Source: Bolinopsis microptera
Lineage: Eukaryota; Ctenophora; Tentaculata; Lobata; Bolinopsidae
DNA length: 64,000 nt
NCBI RefSeq assembly: GCF_026151205.1
Contig: NC_087079.1
Coordinates: 12,983,945-13,047,944 of the forward strand
Reading direction: 5' to 3'
Shown here: in pieces, positions 20,041 to 37,957 of the stretch
Numbering within the stretch: position 1 is the first letter of the stretch
Layout: the number at the start of each line of letters is the position of its first letter
Position numbers and translations under genes: made by a program
The notes under the pieces: model-generated
Databases searched by the model: none
Seen by the model: the letters and a program-made list of their open reading frames with translations, nothing else
Told to the model about the DNA's origin: nothing

Positions 20041-20130
20041 GAAAGGTCCCGGGTTGTAGCGCGATGCGTAACTGGGCCTCGCCGAGCTGCGAAGAATCCA
20101 CATTGTCAATTAAGAGCCCGGGCCATCAGC
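20041..20130 (+). repeat. GC-rich module related to 49379-49521
   Basis: gtagcgcgatgcgtaactgg, gcctcgccgagctgc and cattgtcaatta correspond in reverse complement to words in 49395-49505 (gcgctac, cagctcggcgcgg, gatgtcaatt). Sequence is degenerate, so it is an old copy. Confidence 0.5.
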
Positions 20131-20181
20131 CATGACAAAAACCAATTATAACTCTTTTAGTTTTGCTTTGTTATATTTTAT

Positions 20182-20258
20182 TTACTGGGCCGCGCTCAGC
20201 CCGTCATTCCGCCGAATCTCTATGTTTATGAACATGATAGCCTGAGGTCCCCAGGTAG
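20182..20258 (+). mobile_element. Hairpin-element family F4, short copy with perfect target duplication
   Basis: 77 bp from TTACTGGGCCGCGCTCAG to GTCCCCAGGTAG. Flanked by a perfect 8-bp repeat tattttat at 20174-20181 and 20259-20266. Compared with 14519-14611 it lacks exactly the right arm of the central hairpin and the next few bases. Confidence 0.85.
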
Positions 20259-20459
20259 TATTTTATATGTTATAAATCTGTATAAAACTAACAATGTTTA
20301 GAAAGCAGTATAAATTACTTGTCCATTGAACACTTGAAGAACACAGTCGTTATACTAATGTAACGTTGTTGTGATAGTGCATCCCACTGATTATTTCTAA
20401 TCATACAAACTATTAAGTATTAACTACAGAATCTTTAACAAATTCCTGATATCTTATTA

Positions 20460-20633
<174 letters not shown>

Positions 20634-20710
20634 CTACTCAACACTAGATCGGCTCACTCCCCTTGCATGCCTTTGACACGTACGTCTCACATCCTTGATA
20701 CGAGAACCCC

Positions 20711-20816
20711 TTGTCATACGTTGTATGACCCGCCGCGCACGAAGTGCGCGGCTCCCCCTGTAGCGTCGAAGACGCTACTATAGTGAAGCGACCGTGGGGG
20801 TCACCACGTGATACAA
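20711..20816 (+). mobile_element. Hairpin-element family F1, copy D (full-length reference)
   Basis: 106 bp, TTGTCATACG to CACGTGATACAA, with a perfect 8-bp target duplication agaacccc at 20703-20710 and 20817-20824. In order: GTCATAC-GTT-GTATGAC, CCGCGCAC-GAA-GTGCGCGG, GTAGCGTC-GAA-GACGCTAC, CACT-AT-AGTG, GACC...GGTC. Almost every base lies in a stem or triloop. No open frame. Confidence 0.9.
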
Positions 20817-20989
20817 AGAACCCCCACTTTAGCACGAGCTCCCGTCCCTTATGTGATCTACGAGTCGAGCAGTCAGATCATGTTTACTTCTTAATGTACA
20901 GCTATGATTTACAGAATTGACATGTGAACTCTACCCCAGATCTAGCCCATTTCTATGTCAATTAAATTCAATCCATGGATCACATCACC

Positions 20990-21115
20990 AATTATACGTC
21001 ACTAATTGGTGACGTGATCTGACCCCTCTTTGGGGGCCGGATCAGTTTCCGGTCCCAAAGTCGCCCAGTGCAAAAAACGGATCAAGATTGATTTGATTTG
21101 ATTTGAAACTTTTAC
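20990..21115 (+). repeat. Retroposon 3'-end-like module with GATTT tail
   Basis: Contains ggtgacgtgatctgacc, then inverted words ggccggatcagtttccgg and ggtcccaaagtcgcccagtg, ending in iterated gatttgatttgattt. This is typical of LINE/SINE 3' ends with short repeats. It lies in the TE nest that splits the ABCC pseudogene. Confidence 0.5.
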
Positions 21116-21296
21116 AAAATAGCAAATATACAAATGTACAGCAAATCGAACAAACATATAAAATGGGCCGAAAAGTATAAATGCTATAAAGCGTGGGTCA
21201 GTGAAACAAGTACAGAGGACAACTTTTAAAACACGAGGTTTATGGCCGCCCAAAGTCTCAATAACGTCACCTCCACCTAGTAATAAAATTATGAAA

Positions 21297-21333
21297 TATG
21301 AAGTGTGAAACAAATTATGAAATATGAAGTGTG
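21297..21333 (+). repeat. Left copy of a 37-bp target-site duplication
   Basis: Identical over 37 bp to 23417-23453. It contains the word tatgaagtgtg twice, so the exact limit between duplication and older tandem repeat is uncertain by one unit. Confidence 0.85.
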
Positions 21334-23416
21334 CTTGGAAAGCGTCCCCGGAAGGTTAAAGAACAACACCTTTCGCAAACCTCTAAGAACTTGATAGAGC
21401 AACGGGGAATGTTCAAACGGAGGGATCCCACTTCAAACGTCAATAGATCAGCCTACTCTAAACTTAATAAATTAGTTAAGAAAAGTTGTAAAATTGACGA
21501 CAACAACTGGGCTACTAAAATAGCGACTGATCTAGAAGAGGCTTCTAAGAAAGGCCAGCAAAGGGAAGTTTGGGATAAGATAAAGAAGATTTCTGGGAAA
21601 AAGAAGAAGAAAGTGGGTATGTCAGTTAGGGATAAGGATGGTCATTTTATTACAGACCCGGACAGTCAGAAGGAAAGGTGGAAGGAGCACTTTACTGAGC
21701 TCTTAAATCCTCCACTATCGGATGCCAATCTTGATGACCTCGATGGTGTGCCCTCACAACCGAGTTTTGACTACCTTTCTTGTTCTGATGGACCTCCTTC
21801 TAGAGATGAGATTAGTTATGCTCTAAAGAAACTGAAGAACTGCAAAAGTGCAGGGGTTGATGAGATAACTAATGAACAACTTAAGTATGGTGGAAGTGCT
21901 CTTGTTGGCCAACTAGAGCTACTGTTTAAAAAGGTTTGGGAGGAAGAGGTGATCCCTGAGGATTGGCTTAAAGGTGTTATAGTGGTTATCGGAAAGAAGG
22001 GAGACACCTCATACTGCTGCAATAATAGGGGTATAACTCTTAGGGCAACGTCTTCTAAGGTTCTTCAAATGGTTCTTCTTAAGAGGCTGGATGTTGGAAT
22101 GGAGTGTCTTCTTAGGGAAAATCAGTGTGGGTTCAGACGGAACCGCTCATGTATTGATCAGATTTATTCCATCCGCACCATTATTCACAACTGCATTGAG
22201 TTTAACATTCCACTTTATGTTAATTTCATTGATTTTAAGGCAGCGTTTGATTCCATCAGAAGAGAGTTTATTTGGTCAAGCATGAGACACTATGGACTTC
22301 CTGAGAAATATGTTAGAATCTTTCAGGCATTCTTCAACGGAACCATGAGTGCTGTCAGGGTTAATGGTGAAATGTCTGATTGGTTCTCTGTTAATTCGGG
22401 CACTGGACAGGGTGATATCCAGGGCCCCCCTGTATTTAATTTTTGTCTGAACTTTGGAATCTTTTTGGCCGAGGTTCACAAGGCAATCAGTCATGGTGCT
22501 GTACTGCAAAAGGAACTAAAGGGTGCAGATGAAAAAGTTATCATGGACAGTGACTACGCTGATGATCTGGCAGTGATGGACAATACTGAAGAAGGGCTGC
22601 AAGAGTCCACTGATCTTATAGCTTATTACACCTCTTATGCTGGGTTGAAGATCAACGCTAAAAAGACACAATGCATGGCGATCAGCAAGTGTGCGTCCCA
22701 GCGACCTTACACCGAAAGAGACAGTATAAAGCTAACAGTGGAGGGAGAACCTGTTGAACAGGTCAGCAACTTTGTTTATCTTGGTGCCAACATCAGTGGG
22801 GATGGTACCATTGACCGAGATCTTGACATCAGGATCCAGCGTGCTAATGGTGCGTTCCATCAGCTTTGGAAGATATGGAACAGTCGAACTATAAGAACGC
22901 CCACCAAGATCCGTATCTACAAGGCTGCTGTTATTACTATTCTGTTATATGGAGCCGAAGTGTGGAACACAACAAAGAAGCAGATGAAACGGTTTGAGGT
23001 CTTCCATCTGACCTCCCTGAGAAGAATCTTGAAGATAAAGTGGTTCTTCCATGTCTCCAATGAAGAAGTTCTCAGGCGTGCTGGAATTAAGTCTATCGAA
23101 ACTTTCATCGGTGCGGCTAGACTAAGGTGGTACGGACATGTTGTCAGAATGCCAGAGACGCGGTTTCCCAATTTCTTACTGGATTGGAAACCAAACTATG
23201 GAAAGAGACTGAGAGGACGACCCCGCAAAGGCTGGATGGCCTGTGTACTCGAGGATGCGGCTGAATTTACAGGTGTCGATAACATCAGCAGAGATGCAGT
23301 AAAACAGTTGGCTCTAAAGCGAGTGGAATGGAGGAACATGTTACGCCGTAGAAGAAATGTGTGTGATGCAGGCCACTCCAACGACTAGGAGGAGACCTCT
23401 TCATGTAGCATGTATG
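21334..23416 (+). mobile_element. 5'-truncated non-LTR retrotransposon encoding a reverse transcriptase (RTE-like)
   Basis: The frame is open from the target duplication to the stop at 23388 (~685 codons). It encodes the RT and C-terminal region: RVKDKDGHFITD-like linker, SAGVDEITNEQLK, NNRGITL, CGFRRNRSCIDQIY, VNFIDFKAAFDS, GTGQGDIQGP (in place of the usual RQGC..SP), catalytic SDYADD near residue 408, then a C-terminal WYGHVVRM...GKRLRGRPRKGW motif. The endonuclease is missing, as usual for 5'-truncated LINE inserts. A 37-bp direct repeat flanks it. The 3' end is short and ends in catgtagcatgtatgt. Uninterrupted coding and an exact flanking repeat mean a recent insertion, into the older minus-strand LINE. 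Confidence 0.9.
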
Positions 23417-23453
23417 TATGAAGTGTGAAACAAATTATGAAATATGAAGTGTG
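23417..23453 (+). repeat. Right copy of the 37-bp target-site duplication
   Basis: See the left copy; identical over 37 bp. Confidence 0.85.
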
Positions 23454-23581
23454 AAACAATCAAGAAATAGCTCGTATATAAATTATAAAATTGTCTCTCA
23501 AATACAGATAACGTCCGAAAACTATTAAGATACACAATACTCATTCAAATACTGATCAGTGTCCGAGAGACATGAATTGCT

Positions 23582-24449
23582 TCATGGTGGTTTCTTATCA
23601 CGGCTACAGATTTTCCCGTACCGGATATAGTGGTCGAGATGAGTCTGTTCAGCCCTCTTCTTCTTCAGGTCGGTAACCAGATGTTTCCTCGTTGCTCGTT
23701 CTTCGCTAGATCTATCTGGACAGATCCATACATTTTTGTGGGTCTCAACTAGCCTCAGTCTTCCTGTTTTCATCAGAATCTGTTGAACCGCTGTTGAGCT
23801 TGGGACAGTGATCTTTACTGGTCTGATAGTCGTACTACCGGGCCTCTTCCTGCCGACTCTAGTCGCTTCGAAGTGAGGTTTCTCCCCAATCTCCTCCAGA
23901 ACTGCGGTTACTAGCGCTGGAAGCTGTTCTCCCTCTTCTTCTTTCAACCCAAACACAATCAGGTTCTTGCTCCTGTCCTCCTCTGCAGCCACACTCTTCA
24001 TCACCTTATTCAGGATGTTACTGTTGCAGACCGTACCACTTGCACTGTTCTGTTGTACAGTTGCACTGTAGCTCTTAATCCCTGACTCCACCGTTGTTTG
24101 CACTGTCTCCTTAACCGACGTCTTAAACAACTGTAGTTCTTTGTCCTTCTGCACAAGCAGCTGGCCCTGCAGCCTGATCAGCTTATCCTTGTCTTCTAAC
24201 GCTTCCGTCTTCAAGAAATATATGATCTCCTCCATTTTAGCCATCTGGCATTCATGCCGTTGAACGAGGTCTATTGCTTCCACAAGCCGAAGTGCCAGAT
24301 GCTTTTTATAGACAGTTGGAGCCATAAATATTTCTCTGTCCATATCTCCACCAATATCTCTGTCGTCTATTTTCAGTTCTTTTCCCAGCGCAATGAACCA
24401 CTTAGTACAACTGTCCTTCAATTTTGTCTGTTCATCATACTCAACAGTA
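23582..24449 (-). CDS. LINE ORF1 with coiled coil and RRM-like domain, fused in frame to ABCC pseudogene sequence
   Basis: The LINE-derived part runs from about KLKDSCTKWFIALGKELK to the stop at 23582. A coiled coil (KTEALEDKDKLIRLQGQLL...KDKELQLFK) precedes an RRM-like region (RSKNLIVFGLKEEEGEQ, then PVKITVPSSTAVQQIL and NVWICPDRSSEERATRKHL). This layout is that of trimeric RNA-binding ORF1 proteins. No stop separates it from the ABCC sequence upstream, so a 436-codon chimeric frame exists by chance. The N-terminus of ORF1 is probably truncated at the 24449/24450 junction. No ORF2 of the same strand follows; the next DNA is the 37-bp repeat and the opposite-strand LINE. Confidence 0.75.
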
Positions 24450-25078
24450 CTCAGAGTTTCTGTAAACAAAAGACTCTCTTGAGGGATTATGCTGATTGAT
24501 CTTCTGAGTTCATGAAGACCCATTTCTCTAGTCAACATTCCATCTAGCAATATTTCACCTTCTGGTTCAACCATTCTAAGGAGAGCTTGTAGTACTGTGC
24601 TTTTACCTGCACCAGTTCGACCAACAATACCTATCTTCTCACACGATTTGGTTAAGAAGGATAGATCACGGAGAATGTAATCACCCTCAGGGTCGTACTT
24701 CAAGCTAACTTTTCTAAACTCTATTACACCACTGGTAGCCACTTTATTACATACAACTGTTCTCCTCTTATCTGTAACCTCTAAAGGAGCCTCTGAAGGC
24801 AAATCGGCAAACATATTTATCCGCTCAACAGCAGTCATCATGTTTTCTGTCTCAGTATATTGCCGGACACAGCATTGAAAACCTCCGATCAAATTATTAA
24901 TAAGTTAATATAAACCAGGGATAGTCCAGCAACTGATCACATTCTTCAAGGAGACAATCAGGAATGTGGCGATGATTGACATTAGGACGGTGATGGAGTC
25001 ACGTCGCATAGCTAACCATCTGCTTGAAGCTTGGAACATCATCAGGGAACTGGTGTGCTTCTTTTCAAAAATCTTCCA
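24450..25078 (-). pseudogene. ABCC paralogue pseudogene: end of TMD2 and first half of NBD2
   Basis: Homologous to the large exon 33542-34423 of the intact gene. It reads FEKKHTSSLMMFQASSRWL, then MSIIATFLIVSLKN, then a stop (GLY*) in place of intact transmembrane sequence near 24912, then GGFQCCVRQYTETENMMTAV and the NBD2 with Walker A GRTGAGKST and Q-loop IIPQESLLF. It ends abruptly after ETL where the LINE begins. Similarity is higher in the NBD half than in the TM half, which suggests selection or gene conversion in the NBD. The remaining NBD2 piece is at 20460-20578. Confidence 0.9.
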
Positions 25079-25079
25079 A

Positions 25080-25770
25080 AATCTCTTCTTATATAGTTAT
25101 ATTGTGATGATTTACCGTTTATTAAAGCTTTCTTTTGGAATAGAACTTTGAGTACCTCAGTCGTGTCTCGATTACAATTTTACCAGAAAAAACATGTCTC
25201 TCTTCTACCCATTCGAAAAAAATTGGACTAACTCTATATAACTAACTTAACCAGAGGAAGGCTGTTTTCATTATAGAACGGCTGGATCAAAGTAATTGAC
25301 GCTATTGAGCTACCAGGAAAGGACCAACACATCGTAGACCTAATAAAAATAATTCGATTCTATCATGACTTAGTAACGACAGTTGACTGAGTATGTAAAT
25401 ATTGACTTCAGGATTCCCATTTTGTATAACCATTGACCTGCCAGGATATTTGTTAAATCGCGAATTATGCGATCCCGCAGAATTTCGGATTTTTATCGCA
25501 AAATTGCGCATAAAATGTAAAAAATGTACACCAAATCGTGTGGCTCTGCAATCGCTGCAACTTATTTATACCACGGTTCAAAGTTCCTATCTAATATCAC
25601 AAAATTAGGGCGATGACGAAGAATATAACAGCTTATCAGACAGAGGTTAATTAGATTTATCATTCTCAGCGCCAGTTCTGTTTAATCCTCTGTGCGTGGT
25701 TTATGCCCATACCGCGATTTATAATGTTTAGCGTAGCAATGCATGGTACATGTCACTTGATGCATAATGA
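25080..25770. other. Non-coding stretch between pseudogene and MITE
   Basis: No gene recognised. The stretch 25430-25520 contains cgcgaa/cgcaaaatt words resembling those of the MITE at 25772 and may be a decayed relative. Confidence 0.35.
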
Positions 25771-25771
25771 A

Positions 25772-25920
25772 CAGGGACAAAAGGATTTCGCGGCGATTTT
25801 GGCCAAATTTCGCGATACCGCGAAATTTAACAGGTTATACATTAAACTATACATAAAATTTGTCGCGGAGAATGGGAAATTTCGCGATTTCGTACATGCC
25901 GCGAAATCCTTTTGTCCCTG
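25772..25920. mobile_element. hAT-type MITE with perfect TIRs and 8-bp target duplication
   Basis: 149 bp. Terminal inverted repeats of about 22 bp start CAGGGACAAAAGGATTTCGC and are perfect. The direct repeat ataatgaa flanks it at 25764-25771 and 25921-25928. CAGGG ends with an 8-bp duplication are the hAT hallmark. The interior is AT-rich with repeated cgcgaaattt words and encodes nothing. It sits about 140 bp upstream of the ABCC start codon. Confidence 0.92.
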
Positions 25921-26060
25921 ATAATGAAGGCTAGAATTTAACCGTACATTGGCTCACTGTTTCAAGTTATTCAAGCTGTTAGTTTGTTTAAAAATTGAGT
26001 TTTTTTACCCCTTCGGCTTGCATAGATTCATCTTTTAACAAAAAATTAGGTTAATAAGCC

Positions 26061-34932
<8,872 letters not shown>

Positions 34933-35263
34933 CATAGTTCAAGTTGTTTAGTTGTAATGAATCATGAACTGGATATCATACATCATCATACATGACACGT
35001 GTTCGTTTAATAGTTCAGGTTAATAAGTGAATTATTTTACGATTTTAAGCTTTATCATAAAAATCACGAAAACTTGTTGATACGGATAATTTTGTTGATT
35101 GCTCTGTGCTCAGTAGAGCAAAAAACTTTTTGTTGGATCACCCACAAACAAACGCTGATTTATCAATGTAACTAACTCGATAAATATAATAGAATCATGA
35201 GGCAACCTACTTCATCTGCAGTTCACTGCAGTAACACTTCGACTAACCGCGTAGTTTGCGGTA

Positions 35264-35350
35264 AATAACAATTGGGGTTTGCGGTAAATCGGGGTTTTCG
35301 GTAAATTGGGGCGCAGTAAATTGGGGCGCAGTAAATTTGGGATTTACTAT
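35264..35350. repeat. Degenerate relative of the mariner-type MITE
   Basis: Iterated gcggtaaat(c/t)ggggtt and cagtaaattggggcg words, 4-5 copies, ending near gatttactata. It appears to be an amplified right arm of the element at 29610-29695. Confidence 0.6.
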
Positions 35351-35351
35351 A

Positions 35352-35640
35352 TTATATTTTAAAAATTCCAACCTTGCCATCACAATCGTTAGAAATATGT
35401 TTAATTAATTTGAGTATAAAGTGTAATCTGGAATAAGCTTTGTACGAGCACAAGTAGTTTGCACAAAGTCGCTCATCATTTGTTATTTGAATATCTCTAA
35501 CTTTTGGTCTAACGTCTGTGATGTCACCCAACTTAAGCTTGATAAACATGTGGATCGTTCGAACAGAAATGTCCTCCATTCTTCAATATCATCTTCATAA
35601 CTTATCGGACTTTATTTGAACGCGCATCAAGTGGACGCTG
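35352..35640 (-). pseudogene. Remnant of an LDLa-GPCR paralogue
   Basis: The minus strand reads DEDDIEEWRTF, then VRDIQITNDERLCANYLC, then LIKHISNDCDGKVG. This parallels the ectodomain of the intact receptor (DEYYEYKEAL ... KSQVITNDEGFCGDVLC ... SLKYMGKYCDGKTD) in order and spacing. After CDGKVG the homology stops. No 7TM part is found between here and 34.9 kb. Bases 36210-36320 also resemble the DNA just upstream of the intact receptor start (46196-46305), which suggests a whole-gene duplicate that has lost most of its body. Confidence 0.65.
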
Positions 35641-35649
35641 GAGGTACGT

Positions 35650-37957
35650 ACTAGCGTTTATATGTTTATCCGTTCAAATGAAGTCTTTTCCCAAAAGAAT
35701 ACCATTACATTGTAATTAAGTTTTTAATTTACAAACTTATTATCCAAGATATTATCTTTTTTTTATTTCGGTTAATTTCAATTTCTATCGGGTAAATAAT
35801 ATGATTGGATCAATAGAAACAAGTTATTATAAAAATGTTTAATATAATTATAATAAGTAACAAGTTTATCTAAAACTAAATCACATTATAGCATCAATTT
35901 CTTCAGCTTCCTCGTTTACTTCTTTGAGTTACTATTTGATCTCCAAAAATAGAAAACTTCGAAAAGGTTTTTGAAATGCCTTCGGGCGATAATGTATTAA
36001 TGTTCGTTTAGAATTATATCCATTCAGATCACGTGCATTGTCCGGACTCCGGTCAAATTATGTCCGATAAGGTAGTAGGATTTGTAGTAATAGTATTACT
36101 ATTCATCAGTGTTGAGGCACTTACGTGTTTACTGTTTTATAACGATCGGCTGACTGCGCGGATGCAGACATTCTGTTCTGTTACTAAGCAGTTATAGAAG
36201 TTGAAATGTCACATGACTGAATATGAAAGTAAAAGGTTAGCTGAGTATAACATTGTTAAAATAAATAAGAAGAACAACACTTTTGCCGACTGCATCTCGG
36301 CAGTCGGCATTTCGTAAATCTGTCAGTAATAAAGTAGACAATTCAGGGACATTTTCAAGAATAAAATGTACATTCTGGACTAGTTTGTGATTCAGATCAA
36401 ACCATTGATACTTGATTGATTTGACGTAATAAGTTAGAGAAAGGTATATGAAATATTGGCAAAAATATAAAGTTTAAGTACACATATTTACACCAAAACA
36501 AATCAGCAATGGATATGAAAATGCTTGCCTCATATGGACACACTAAAAATGCATATTCGGACGAGATCAATTACTTAAGGCTGGGACATACACCAAACCG
36601 TTGATTATTTGGCGGGGCAAATGATTTCATATTTGGAAAATATAGACAGAAGTAATTTGTTTTGGCACTTTTATAAATGTCTTTGAGGATTCACTTTTGA
36701 AAAAATTCGAAAAGTTCTCAAAAGCTTTTTAAAAATTTGGTTATAATTAAGGTTGTAATATCAATTTTTTATTAATCTTGTAGGGCAAATTTTGTAACTG
36801 AATTTCACAATAATTCCTACGATAACCTCTCTGCTCTCCAAAGGATTATTGAACAATAGATACCCAACAGTAGATACCCAACAATAGATACCCAATTAGT
36901 CACAAGCTGATTAAGGCTGAGTGAAGAAGAATTACGATTTTTTTGCCCCGATAAAATTGTAAATGCTACCAAACCAATCATACAGTTCTCGAGATATCGT
37001 TCCATATGCGTATATTTAGCATTCGTCTCACAATGACTCATTGTTAGGACGATAGCCCAGTATTTTGAGGAGAATAGTGATCCCACTGTGTAGTTATAGA
37101 GTATTAATAGCATGGACCTCTGTGCACATATTGCCATATCATTTTAATAGCATGCAGCCGCATGGATAATACAGCAAAACAGCTCCATTTACAATGTTCG
37201 AGGACATGAATGACATTATGCTGGAGAACAAAGATATAACACCAACAAAGAGAATCTACAGTCCTGGGATCATGAGTGGTCAAAAAGTGCCAAGATTCTT
37301 ATCCAAAATTCCCCTGTTATGTATATTTTATGTCGTACATTCCTCTAAATTAATTAATAGAACTCGGAAACATGAGCTAGCTAATCACATCAAGTGAAAT
37401 AATGATAATAAATACAGACCCAAGATAAAGGTGTTTACAGAGCAGTAGACTTTATAGCTTTAAAAAATTATAAAGCTTTTAAAAGTTATAAAACTAAAGA
37501 CACTGTAAAAGTTTCTTTCAGATAAATTAGGTTTTAGCTAAATGTTCCGACAAATTGTAACGTTATGCCAATGCCCATCATCATATGGGACTCGCTGTGG
37601 TGAAATTTCTAGGTAAATTTCGTCAGCTATAAAGTCCTGGAATCAATAACTTCAATTTGTTTCTAGATTTGAATTAACATTCTAACCATTGATTATAGAT
37701 AGTGATACTGTCCACAGTATAATCTCTATAATTTATACAAAAACATGAACTGATATTGAAAACTCGTTTGTTGGAAACTTTGAAAAATCGCTGCTGAAAT
37801 TTTAACTGTGTGAGAATATCGATACAAGAACTCTATCGGGGCCTACTCACCGATTAAGCGACGGGATTGAAAGGGCAGATCACATATTTCAGATTTTCAT
37901 AGTCTTGAAAAAGAGTCGACTCTGTTACAAGTGAAACATCCAATTCAGTACCCTATA
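35650..37957. other. Intergenic stretch, no intact gene recognised
   Basis: Contains a 9-bp stem hairpin at 36285-36308 (gccgactgc-atctcg-gcagtcggc) and a short tandem repeat of agatacccaacaat near 36857-36895. A 106-codon frame at 36817-37137 (-) has hydrophobic stretches but no family signature and includes the tandem repeat, so I do not call it. Confidence 0.4.

Noticed and set aside
36817-37137. 106-codon membrane-protein frame (-)
   Set aside because: Hydrophobic but without a family motif, and it overlaps a short tandem repeat.
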